Below are positions 7,060-15,837 of a DNA stretch of 25,728 nt, in pieces. How positions within the stretch are numbered: the first letter of the stretch is position 1; every line of letters starts with the position of its first letter. This DNA is from JAVKLU01 sp031538895 (lineage in GTDB: Bacteria > Pseudomonadota > Gammaproteobacteria > Burkholderiales > Burkholderiaceae). Location of the stretch: the NCBI GenBank assembly GCA_031538895.1, contig JAVKLU010000013.1, positions 1 through 25,728 of the forward strand. The letters run 5' to 3'. The notes below the pieces were generated by a model. That model was not told the origin of the DNA. It saw only the letters and a list, made by a program, of their open reading frames with translations, and did no database searches. A program made the translations under genes and the position numbers.

Positions 7060-9459
7060 TTAGTGAAAATTCGCCGCACGCGGTTTTTTGTCTGGCGCGA
7101 GAATATCCATCACCACCGCTAAAGCGGGTAGGACCGTCAGCGCCATCAGCATATTGACGACAAACATAAAACCCAGCAACAAACCCATATCGGCTTGAAA
7201 TTGCAAAGAGGAGAGCGCCCAGGTCGACACCCCAATCGATAAAGTCAAGGCCGTAAATCCGGTAGCCACGCCCGTGTCCAGCAAGGCTTGCGTGACCGAT
7301 TCGTGCATGACGCGCTGCTCGGCATAATGGGCTTGAATTCGGTTGTAAATATAAAAAGCATAATCCACACCAATCCCAGTTGCCAGCACCATCACCGGTA
7401 AAGTCGCAACCGTCAAGCCAATGTCCATCCGTTCCATGAACCAATAACCCAACCAGGTGGCGATAGTGAGCGGTAGACAACAAATCAACATGCCGCGCCA
7501 ATCACGATAAACCAATAGCACTAATAACAAGATGGTGAGATAGACGTATACCATCATAGGAATTTCGGCACGACTCACCTCTTGATTGACTGCGGCTTGA
7601 ATCCCCGCGTTACCGCTTGCTAATCGAATGTTGACGCCCTCTAGGTGATTGGCTTGGCGGTATTGTTCAACTTTAGCGACGACACGCTCCAAGGTCGGTG
7701 CGGTTTGATCGCTTAAAAATAAATGCACTCCCTGCACGGTGCAATCGCTTGATTGAGTCCCCCGCAATTGACCCGCGACACCGCCGATCAATGCAGCAGT
7801 CACACTATTTTCACGGGGAAGGGCGAGAAATTTCGGCTGTCCTTCGTTCAAACCACTATTACTGGCGCGTAACGCATCTATTACCGAGGCACTGGAAATG
7901 ACCCCTGGCACTTGCCCCATCACAAACGAAAAATCTTCGATCATTGACATGACATCGGCGCGCGCGCAGGCCTCTACAGGGCCGTTTGGCTTGACTTCAA
8001 AAACGACGGTAAACCAATCTAGGCCAAGGTCAAATCCCTGCGTGATGGCGCGGGCGTCTTGGTTATAACGCGCATCTGAACGCAGTTCGGGCACCCCTGG
8101 ATTCACATTGCCAATGTGACGATTTTGACTGTATAGCAGGGCCAGTAGTAACAGCGTGAATGCGATAAGCAATACCCAAAGAGAATTCATGGGGCGGTAC
8201 AAAAAACTCAATGGCTGCACCCAGGCACGTCTCTGTTGTTGGCGGCGAAGGGTTTTTTCAGCGTATTCCGGCGATATGCTGATCGCGCTCACCATTAAAG
8301 GAAGAACAATTAAATTGGTAACGACTTTGTAAGAGACTCCGATCGCGGCGGTGATCGCTAATTCAATAATCATAGGGATAGGAATCAACACCAAGGTAAT
8401 AAAACTAGCGAATGCGGTGATCAAACTCAAACTCCCCGGCGCTAACAGGCAACTAAAACTGTAGCGCGCGGCCTGCTCTATCGACTTGCCTTCTGCAACC
8501 TTTTGAGTAATGGCATTGATCTGCTGTACCCCATGCGAGACGCCAATGGCAAATACGAGAAACGGAACTAATACTGCAAGCGGATCTAGGCCATATCCCA
8601 ATAAGTGAATCGTACCTAATTGCCACAATAGCGAGGTCATAGAGCACGCCAAGGGCAGCAAGGTCAACAACCAAGATCGACAATACAGGAAAACCGCCAA
8701 GGCCGTCAGCAGCAACGCCAAGCCGATGAACTCCAATAAGCGGGCACCTTCTGCGCTGATTTCACCGACGGCCTTGGCAAATCCTATGATTTGTATTTCC
8801 ACCTGGGGGTTCTCAAACTTTTGACGCAGTTCAGTCTCCAATAATTGATTGAGTGCCAAATAGTCGATCCCGCTAGTGTTACTGCCATCAGCATTTCTGG
8901 CGGTTTCATTTAAATCCGCCGTAATCATGGCACTATCTTCGTTGCGCGAGATCAAGGAACCTAAATAACCGCCTATCTTGACCCGATTACGAATCTGCGC
9001 GATCGTGTCACTGCTTAAATTGTCCGGAGTGATATTGCCACCAGTAATTGGTAGGGCGTTAAATCCTTGCTCGGTAATTTCGGTAAAAAAAACATTGGGT
9101 GTCCAAATTGAACTGACCGAGGTGCGATCAACCCCGGGCAAATAGGTCACTGCATTGGTGACGTCTAATATTTTGGTTAACACTTCTGGCCGCCAAATCG
9201 TCCCCTCTTTGGCTCGCACTACTACCACCAATCGATTGGCCCCAAATAAGGTGTCTTTATGGGCGTGAAACGTGTCGATATAAGGGTGATGGCTGGGCAA
9301 AGACTTTTCAAACCCTGCGGACACGCTAAGACGAGTCGCCTGCCATCCCATTAAGAGCGTAAAAATCGCTAATCCAGCAAGAAAAATGAATTTCCAGCGA
9401 AAGAAAAAATGTTCGAGAAAGGAGATCATCTTTTTGACGGGGAGGGTGAAACGCGACAA
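7060..9459 (-). CDS. RND superfamily transporter, MMPL type
   Basis: This 799-residue protein has the two-fold RND/MMPL layout. A first membrane segment lies near residues 20-40, followed by a periplasmic loop of about 200 residues, then five or so membrane helices (about 230-400, with VLVPFLVFAIGVSHGVQQINA as the sterol-sensing-like block). A second transmembrane helix, loop and helical bundle follow the same plan in the second half (VLATGIGVDYAFYIYNRIQAHY). The GVSHG/GVDYA positions are the proton-relay region of the family. MMPL proteins move lipids or other hydrophobic molecules across the inner membrane using the proton gradient. It is the first gene of the FMO-SDR-YCF48 operon. The start is a TTG at 9459 with GAGGTG just upstream; the ATG at 9429 has no such site. 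Confidence 0.9.
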   Translation of the reverse strand: MSRFTLPVKKMISFLEHFFFRWKFIFLAGLAIFTLLMGWQATRLSVSAGFEKSLPSHHPYIDTFHAHKDTLFGANRLVVVVRAKEGTIWRPEVLTKILDVTNAVTYLPGVDRTSVSSIWTPNVFFTEITEQGFNALPITGGNITPDNLSSDTIAQIRNRVKIGGYLGSLISRNEDSAMITADLNETARNADGSNTSGIDYLALNQLLETELRQKFENPQVEIQIIGFAKAVGEISAEGARLLEFIGLALLLTALAVFLYCRSWLLTLLPLACSMTSLLWQLGTIHLLGYGLDPLAVLVPFLVFAIGVSHGVQQINAITQKVAEGKSIEQAARYSFSCLLAPGSLSLITAFASFITLVLIPIPMIIELAITAAIGVSYKVVTNLIVLPLMVSAISISPEYAEKTLRRQQQRRAWVQPLSFLYRPMNSLWVLLIAFTLLLLALLYSQNRHIGNVNPGVPELRSDARYNQDARAITQGFDLGLDWFTVVFEVKPNGPVEACARADVMSMIEDFSFVMGQVPGVISSASVIDALRASNSGLNEGQPKFLALPRENSVTAALIGGVAGQLRGTQSSDCTVQGVHLFLSDQTAPTLERVVAKVEQYRQANHLEGVNIRLASGNAGIQAAVNQEVSRAEIPMMVYVYLTILLLVLLVYRDWRGMLICCLPLTIATWLGYWFMERMDIGLTVATLPVMVLATGIGVDYAFYIYNRIQAHYAEQRVMHESVTQALLDTGVATGFTALTLSIGVSTWALSSLQFQADMGLLLGFMFVVNMLMALTVLPALAVVMDILAPDKKPRAANFH

Positions 9460-9463
9460 AAAA

Positions 9464-9469
9464 CACCTC
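9464..9469 (-). promoter_or_regulatory. Ribosome-binding site favouring a TTG start for the RND transporter
   Basis: On the minus strand GAGGTG lies 4 bases before TTG at 9459. The next in-frame ATG, ten codons in, follows a CCCGTCAAAAAG stretch with no complementarity to 16S rRNA. This supports the rarer TTG start. Confidence 0.55.
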
Positions 9470-9588
9470 AGGGCACTTATTCAAAACATCGCTAAGTGGC
9501 CCAAGAAAGGAATGGGCGCAAAAACGGGTGCAATTGTGGACAGTAGCGTTGCCCATTTACAGAAAAAAAGGACACGATATAGTCCGAA

Positions 9589-9610
9589 TCGGCCAATAAG
9601 TCGGCCAATA
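9589..9610. promoter_or_regulatory. Direct repeat TCGGCCAATA x2, candidate operator of the RND operon
   Basis: TCGGCCAATA is at 9589-9598 and 9601-9610, a 12-base period, 130-150 bases upstream of the transporter start. It lies just behind a TATATC sequence (minus strand) that could be a -10 box. It could be a binding site for the cluster's AraC protein, but no matching copy was seen in front of the other genes. The rest of the 195-base gap shows no gene. Confidence 0.35.
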
Positions 9611-9654
9611 CATAACCAATCCATCAGCTAATAAAAGCCTTTCAAGTAAAAAAA

Positions 9655-12600
9655 TCAGACTGCATCAGCCCACTCTTCACCCAATACTTGCACCTGCTGC
9701 AACACCAACTCCACAGCACCATCTTGCTGGTCGGGTGGGTACTTGTATTTGCGCAGGATACGTTTAACCATCAAGCGCAGGTTGGCGCGGACGCTTTCAC
9801 GTTCAGCCCAATCGACTTTGATGTTTTGGCGCAGGTTCTCCGTCAGTTCGTGTGCAATTTTCTTGAGGATTTCGTCATCAAGCATACGCACAGCTGATTC
9901 GTTATTTGCCAGCGCATCGTAAAACTTCACTTCGTCATCCGTCAGCCCAAGCCGTTCGCCGCGACTTGAAGCCTCACGAAACGTCTTCGCCATCTCGATT
10001 AGCTCTTCCATCACCTGCGCCGTTTCAATGGCGCGATTTTGGTAACGCTGAATAACATTGGTCAGCAAGTCACTAAACTTTTTCTCCTGCACCACGTTGC
10101 TGCTAAAGCGGCTTTTGATTTCCCCTTGCAGCAAGCGTTCAAGCAGTTCAACAGCTAGGTTACGCTCAGGTAGGTTCTTTACTTGTGCCAAAAACTCATC
10201 ATCCAGCAGTCCAATGTTTGGCTTGTCTAAGCCCACGGCATCAAAAATATCAACCACGCTGTCCGAGACTACGGCAGAGCTGATGATTTGCCGTATCGCC
10301 AAGTCACGCTGCTCATCTGTCTTGCGCTGCTTGGTTATGTCACGTTTTGTCAGCAGGACTTTAATGCCCTGCATAAACGCCACTTCTTCACGCACAGCTT
10401 TAGCATCGTCCAATGTGCAGCACAAGGTAAATGCTTTGCTCAGTGCCACCGCCGTATCAGCAAAACGTTTCTTGCCATCTTTCAAGCCAAGCACGTGATT
10501 AGTAGCACCAGCCAGTGCTTTATGCCCAGCGAACATAAAGTTGCTGTAGTCAAAACCGCGCAGCATCCCGCGCAACACGTCCAATTTTTCGGCTAGTACG
10601 CTGTAGGCTTCGTGTGCATCAACAGTTGTTCTGCCCCGTCCGTTGCTGTTCGTGTATTCCTTCATCGCGGCTTTAAGTTCGTTGCCGATACCGATGTAGT
10701 CCACAACTAAACCACCTTGCTTGTCCTTGAACACACGATTCACCCGTGCAATAGCTTGCATCAGGTTGTGCCCCTTCATTGGCTTATCCACATACAAGGT
10801 ATGCACACAGGGCGCATCAAAACCCGTCAGCCACATGTCGCGGACGATGACTAGCTTCAACTCGTCACTTGGGTCTTTGAAACGTTTCTCAAGACGCTTT
10901 TTGGTTTTGACTTCAAAAATGTGGGGACCTAGCAAAGCCTTGTCGCTAGCAGAACCCGTCATCACAATTTTGATTGCGCCCTTTTCAGGGTCTTCATCGT
11001 GCCAGTCAGGGCGTAGCTTGACGATTTCGTTATACAAGTGAACGCAAATGTCACGGCTCATTGCCACAACCATTGCTTTACCTGCCATTGCTTTATTGCG
11101 CTCTTCAAAGTGTGCGACCAAGTCGGCGGCCACTTGTGCAACACGAGGTTCTGCACCAACAACACGCTCTAGTGCCGCCAACGGCTTTTGAGTTTCGCCT
11201 GTGCGCTGTCTTCTTCGCCTTCAGCAAGCTCGTCTACCTCAGCGTCGATGGTGGGCATTTGCTGTTCGTTCAGCTTTAACTTAGCAAGCCGTGATTCGTA
11301 GTAGATGGCAACAGTAGCGCCATCTTCACGGGCTTGCTGCATGTCATAAATGTGGATGTAGTCACCAAACACAGCGCGAGTGTCACGGTCTTCACTGCTG
11401 ACGGGAGTACCAGTAAACGCAACAAATGTTGCATTGGGCAAGGCATCACGCAGGTGTTGTGCATAGCCCGCTTGATAACGCTCTTCACCAGCCTTGCCTT
11501 TCAACTTGGCATCAAAGCCGTATTGGGTGCGGTGTGCTTCGTCCGCGATCACCACGATGTTGCTACGGTCGGACAAGACAGGGAAGGTGTCTTCGTCCTC
11601 GCTCAGCATAAATTTTTGAATAGTGGCAAACACAATGCCGCCCGATGGACGATTGGCTAGTTTTGTACGTAAGTCTTGACGGGTGCTAACTTGAACTGAC
11701 TGCTCACGCAGCAAGTCTTGGCTCAAGCTAAATACGCCAAACAACTGCCCATCCAAATCGTTGCGGTCTGTGATGACGACAACGGTTGGATTTTCCATTG
11801 CAGCTGATTGCATCACTCTTGCCGCAAAGCAAGTCATTGTGATGCTCTTGCCACTGCCCTGCGTATGCCAAACAACGCCACCTTTATGCGACCCGTCAGG
11901 ACGCGATGCTTGAACAACCTGCTCAATCGCTGCACGTACAGCGTGGAACTGGTGATAGCCAGCAATTTTCTTAACCAGCTTGCCATCGTCCTCAAACAAG
12001 ATAAAGTAGCGCAGGTAGTCAAGCAAGTATTCAGGTGCGAGTACACCACGCACCAGAGTTTCAAGTTCTTGAAATTGTCCAAGCGGGTCGATAGTCTTGC
12101 CATCAATCGTGCGCCAGGCCATGAAACGCTCAGCATCAGCAGACAACGAACCTAGCAATGCTTCTGTGCCATCCGAGATGACTAACACCTCGTTGTACTG
12201 GAACACATCGGGTATTTGCGCTTTGTAGGTTTGAATTTGGTCGAAAGCCTTCCAAATGTCAGCGTTCTCGTCAGCTGGGTTTTTCAACTCCAGTAATACA
12301 AGCGGCAAACCATTCACGAACAAAATAATGTCAGGTCTGCGTGTGTGTCGTGCGCCCTTAATCGTGAACTGGTTGACTGCAACCCAGTCGTTTTTAGATG
12401 GCGTTTCCCAATCAACTAAGCGTACAAAGTCGCCACGTGTTTCGCTATCTTTTTGGTACTGCACGGGAACGCCATTAACCAGCAGCTTGTGAAAGTGCCT
12501 ATTAGCACTGAGCAACGATGGGATGCCAAGGTCTTGCACTTGCCGCAAAGCATCTTCACGTGCATTTGCTGGAATGCTTGGGTTTAAACGCTTGATTGCC

Positions 12601-12749
12601 TCACGCAAACGAGACAGTAGCAACGTATTCTTGTAGTCAGCCCGTTCAGGCGCCGTGCCGTCAAAAGCAATGTCATAACCACTTAGCAAGGTATAACCAA
12701 CGTCACTTAGCCAGCCTAATGCCTCTTGTTCAAGTTGGTTTTCGGTCAT
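9655..12749 (-). pseudogene. hsdR: Type I restriction enzyme R subunit (HsdR), split by a one-base frameshift
   Basis: The motor and nuclease subunit of a type I restriction enzyme lies in two frames. The first (12749-11169, 526 codons) has the nuclease motif (RPD at 138-140, then ELK at 154-156), Walker A QGSGKS at about 297-302, DEAH at 403-406 and FTGTP. It ends in LKSRWRH-stop. The second (from about 11181 to 9655) continues with AALERVVGAEPRV and carries the helicase motifs near MWLTGFDAP and QAIARVNR, then a helical C-terminus. One extra G in the minus-strand TTGGCGG near 11178 would read SRWAALERV and restore a protein of about 1,030 residues, the normal HsdR length. The first ATG overlaps the RhuM-Fic stop by 4 bases. 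This is either a genuine inactivation or a sequencing run-length error. If translated as is, the product has the nuclease and first motor domain only. Confidence 0.9.
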
Positions 12750-13738
12750 TGATTGGTCTCTTTAAGCAAAATAAAATGTTCAATCAAACGAATCATTAAC
12801 TCCTTTTGTTCAGGCTTGCTTTCAGCCACCAATAGCGCCAAGGCAACTAAGGTATTGTCATTAATCAGTTGCTCAACAGGTTTTGCCAATAAATGTTGAT
12901 TAATGCGTAAATACCATAAAAACAGAAAAGAACCAGTGCGCTTGTTGCCATCCGATAATGGATGATTTTTAATGACAAAATACAATAAATGAGCGGCACG
13001 GCTGGCGATATTAGGGTAAAAAAACTCATCACCAAAACCCTGCTCAATGGTTGCAATGGCTGAGGCCAAACCATTGCCTCGCACCTGTCCAAAAAGTTCC
13101 GTGGCTTCACCTTTGGCAATCAGCTCTTTTTTTAATTTACCAATGGCAATGAGCGTATCATCTAACGAAAGCCCGATCATCGCGTTTTGTTTCAGCGATT
13201 GTGCAACTAGGCTTTGTGCATCATAGCCTTGTAGCAAGCTCCAGCTTCGCGCGTAATCGCTGATGACCGCCAAAACGGTGCGGCCTTCTGCGTTTACCAA
13301 TTGTTGATTAACCAATGTGCCAGACAACAAGGTGATGACTTGTTCAAACTCAATGCCACGCTCTTGTAAACGGCGCTGATTGAGGGTGTAACCCTGCACC
13401 AAATGTTGCTTTAAAATACGTGTTGCCCATTGGCGGAATTGTGTTGCACGCGCTGAGTTGACCCGATAGCCGACCGAAATAACCGCGTCTAGGTTGAAGT
13501 ACTCAACTTGGTAAGTTTTTCCATCAGCGGCAGTTGTTGCATTTTTTGCAACAACTGAACTTCTATCGAGTTCATTGCTATCAAACACGTTTTTTAAATG
13601 CCTGGATACGACTGATTTATCGCGCTGAAATAAATCAGCCAGTTGTTGCAAGCTCAACCAGACGGTTTCTCCATCTAGTCGCACTTGTACGCTGTTGTGT
13701 TCGGCTTCAAAAATGACGATTTGACCTTGTGTGTTCAT
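12746..13738 (-). CDS. RhuM family / Fic-Doc fusion protein embedded in the hsd operon
   Basis: The protein has 330 residues. Residues about 1-150 match the RhuM (virulence RhuM) domain, with a helix-turn-helix-like block LSLQQLADLFQRDKSVVSRHLKNVF and the conserved YFNLDAVISVGYRVNS and RATQFRQWATRIL. Residues about 200-330 are a Fic/Doc domain whose active loop is HPLSDGNKRTG (259-269). The catalytic histidine is present, but the loop reads DGNKRT, as in Doc (a kinase-type member), rather than the xxGNGR of AMP-transferring Fic enzymes. The loop Phe usual after HP is Leu here. It overlaps hsdS and hsdR by 4 bases on each side, so it is translated with them. Such proteins are often found inside type I operons. 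A toxin or guard role is likely but unproven, and no separate antitoxin gene is seen. Confidence 0.88.
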   Translation of the reverse strand: MNTQGQIVIFEAEHNSVQVRLDGETVWLSLQQLADLFQRDKSVVSRHLKNVFDSNELDRSSVVAKNATTAADGKTYQVEYFNLDAVISVGYRVNSARATQFRQWATRILKQHLVQGYTLNQRRLQERGIEFEQVITLLSGTLVNQQLVNAEGRTVLAVISDYARSWSLLQGYDAQSLVAQSLKQNAMIGLSLDDTLIAIGKLKKELIAKGEATELFGQVRGNGLASAIATIEQGFGDEFFYPNIASRAAHLLYFVIKNHPLSDGNKRTGSFLFLWYLRINQHLLAKPVEQLINDNTLVALALLVAESKPEQKELMIRLIEHFILLKETNQ

Positions 13739-15006
13739 GATGTTGTTACCTTTTCAAGTTCTGCTTCAACATCAGCAATACGCAGCTGCCCAGAGATTAA
13801 GCGCGGAAGCAATGTGTCACGTAGATTAGCAAGAGTTTCCGCTTGCATTTCATTTAGACGCATTCGACGCACAGCCGAATCAACAGCACTTCTGTACAGA
13901 TGAGTTAATTCTTCACTGGGAACAACAGTTTTCTCTATTGCAAAGTCAGGCCAATGTCCTTTGTATTCAGAAAACTTGATTCGGTCTTTTGTTGCATAAA
14001 ACGCCCAAACTGTATCAACGCTCTTACCAATAAACGGAAGTACATTTTGGATAGCAGAAAAATCAAAACAAATCAGTCGCATATAACAAGTGTGATTGGC
14101 AAAAACAACGACTGGCGTATCTAGACTTGCTTTAACACTTGGCGCTTCATTGTGGAACCCGATAATTCCAGACCTACCTTGATCGAGAATCGGTATGGTT
14201 CCGCTTACAAGCGCTGATTTTTGGTCAAACTTTTTCCCAACTGATAGTCGTTCAATGAAGTCTCCAAATTTTTGAACCTGCCACCCGCTCGGCACCATGC
14301 CTAACTCAGCCTCCTCAAACGCATCAGGGAAAAGTGCAGCAGTTGCTTCATCCATCCCTTCAGGCAACTTACCTTCCGACTTTGCACGCACGGGGTCAAA
14401 GTCTACAAACCAAGACTTGAATAATGCTTGAGCGATAGCTTCAAGTGTTGTGTTGGTTTCGCGCAGTAGTGCGATGCGGTCATCGAGTGCCTCAAGAATT
14501 TCAGCAGTCTTTATTTGGCATTCAATTGGAGGTATAGAAAATTCAAATTCACAAATTCGACTTGGGGACGTGTGTTTAACAGTAGATCCTGTTGCAGTTG
14601 AAACTACCCAGTGACGATATTCTGGGCATCTCAATAAGTAGTGAATAAAACCAAGGGTAATAGAAGCACCTAGCTTAATTGAGATCAAGCCAATACGTTG
14701 GTTATGCAGCCAAATAGTACCAATTGTCGCGGGGACAACAGCAGAGTATCCAAGTGTATCGGCAGCTTTGCTTAGGTCTGTCATAGTCACAAGCAAATCA
14801 CCTGTGCTTAAAACATAATCATCCGGTATGGGGCCGTTATAAAACTTACTTTTACCATTTTGAAAACCACCTCCGATTGCAAAATTACCGGGTGTAGTCA
14901 ATTGAAATTGAGTCGGCATTTCGCTGAAAAACTCACCTTTGAAAGCAAAACCGTGCTTAATTTCTATAAGCTCACCCAGCTTTACTCGACGCCACTCAGA
15001 ACTCAT
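13735..15006 (-). CDS. hsdS: Type I restriction-modification specificity subunit (HsdS)
   Basis: The protein has 423 residues, the usual length, with two target-recognition domains. The first (about 5-165) begins SSEWRRVKLGELIEIKHGFAFKG, and the second (about 240-370) begins GMVPSGWQVQKFGDFIERLSVGKKF. They are separated by the conserved helical spacer ALDDRIALLRETNTTLEAIAQALFKSWFVDFDPV, and a matching C-terminal helix (NEMQAETLANLRDTLLPRLISGQ) follows the second. HsdS binds the two half-sites of the split recognition sequence and holds two HsdM copies. I chose the ATG at 15006, after a G-rich stretch. A TTG two codons upstream is possible. The gene is intact, unlike its partners hsdM and hsdR, and its stop overlaps the RhuM-Fic start. 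Confidence 0.95.
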   Translation of the reverse strand: MSSEWRRVKLGELIEIKHGFAFKGEFFSEMPTQFQLTTPGNFAIGGGFQNGKSKFYNGPIPDDYVLSTGDLLVTMTDLSKAADTLGYSAVVPATIGTIWLHNQRIGLISIKLGASITLGFIHYLLRCPEYRHWVVSTATGSTVKHTSPSRICEFEFSIPPIECQIKTAEILEALDDRIALLRETNTTLEAIAQALFKSWFVDFDPVRAKSEGKLPEGMDEATAALFPDAFEEAELGMVPSGWQVQKFGDFIERLSVGKKFDQKSALVSGTIPILDQGRSGIIGFHNEAPSVKASLDTPVVVFANHTCYMRLICFDFSAIQNVLPFIGKSVDTVWAFYATKDRIKFSEYKGHWPDFAIEKTVVPSEELTHLYRSAVDSAVRRMRLNEMQAETLANLRDTLLPRLISGQLRIADVEAELEKVTTS

Positions 15007-15033
15007 ACCCAAGCCCCCCGAGTTTTTGAATCA

Positions 15034-15402
15034 TCATTCTGCGTTCCTTGTATTTGTATTGGGTAGAGGCTCATCGCGTCTTGTTTGCAGTACCACATAT
15101 TTTTCTTCGATATTTTGATGAAAAGACATGGGCAAGCGCGACCACAAGTGAACATCTACCAGTATGGGCAAGGCGCTCTCTTGCAGCGCCTCTTCCAACT
15201 CAAACCAGCCTGGTAGGTCTTGTGATAGATCGTTTGGGTGGCGCAAAACCAAATCCAAATCGCTGCACTCATGCGCGTCTCCCGCAACGCGACTGCCATA
15301 AGCCCAGGCCTCTGCGTTGGGGACGTGCTTTTTCAACAAACTTTGCAACAGTTTAAGATGTCGCGCTTTGAGCTGTAATTGCGATAAATCAACTTGCGGC
15401 AT
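15034..15402 (-). CDS. mntA: MNT-type nucleotidyltransferase antitoxin (MntA)
   Basis: This 122-residue minimal nucleotidyltransferase has the diagnostic GSx10DxD motif complete: G36-S37, then D48-L49-D50. A later aspartate in ILVDVHLW fits the third metal ligand. In the studied HepT/MntA pair this enzyme attaches AMP units to a tyrosine of the HEPN toxin and so switches it off (established for the Shewanella pair). The true start is ATG 15402, which overlaps the hepT stop by 14 bases. An in-frame TTG one codon earlier is less likely. Co-translation with the toxin is expected. Placement inside an hsd operon, between hsdM/hepT and hsdS, is unusual and is discussed in the findings. Confidence 0.9.
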   Translation of the reverse strand: MPQVDLSQLQLKARHLKLLQSLLKKHVPNAEAWAYGSRVAGDAHECSDLDLVLRHPNDLSQDLPGWFELEEALQESALPILVDVHLWSRLPMSFHQNIEEKYVVLQTRRDEPLPNTNTRNAE

Positions 15403-15820
15403 CAAACACCTTTTGTATTTCGTTGGCTAAAGCACGCACATCTTGCAAATAATCGGGCAGCAGCTTTAAGGTGTCGTTGGCAAAGCCTTCACCATAATCG
15501 TGTGCAGTGTTATTGCGATTGTTACGGTAGTTAATCCAGCGTTCAACCGCCGATGCCCCGAGTAAACCATGTTTGCCCGCATGGCGCAGCACATCATTAA
15601 AAACCAGTTTATCGACTTCGCGCGGCGCGCCACTAAATGCCTTTAAGGCCTTGCGCAATAGTTTCCCCGCCGTTTCAAGCGATAACTCAAAACTTTTGAT
15701 GGCAGCGTTACGGAAAAGATCAAACATCACGACATCGTGCTTGCTGTTTTTCTCAAGTGCTAACAAAGCCTGCTCCAAGGTATTCGCCGTGCGTAACAGA
15801 TGATCTACGTTCAGTGCCAT
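15389..15820 (-). CDS. hepT: HEPN-domain toxin (HepT, HI0074-like nucleotidyltransferase substrate-binding protein)
   Basis: This 143-residue all-helical protein belongs to the HEPN group. The toxin motif R-x4-H-x-Y is intact at residues 102-109 (RNNTAHDY). The arginine and histidine are the RNase catalytic residues, and the tyrosine is the position AMPylated by MntA in the characterised Shewanella homologue. The conserved N-terminal half (FRNAAIKSFELSLETAGKLLRKAL) is typical of the HI0074 subgroup. The ATG at 15820 follows GGGGA by a few bases and lies 17 bases after the hsdM stop, so it sits in the same transcript. The HEPN fold also underlies PrrC, an anticodon nuclease lodged in a type I operon, so a role as restriction-linked cell-suicide device is reasonable but inferred. 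Confidence 0.9.
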   Translation of the reverse strand: MALNVDHLLRTANTLEQALLALEKNSKHDVVMFDLFRNAAIKSFELSLETAGKLLRKALKAFSGAPREVDKLVFNDVLRHAGKHGLLGASAVERWINYRNNRNNTAHDYGEGFANDTLKLLPDYLQDVRALANEIQKVFDAAS

Positions 15821-15837
15821 GTTTAAGTCCCCTATTT

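Noticed and set aside
7049..7501. N-terminal extension of the FMO frame into the transporter gene
   Set aside because: It overlaps the well-supported RND C-terminus in another frame and lacks FMO-like sequence; the FAD loop sits at the expected place from ATG 7048.
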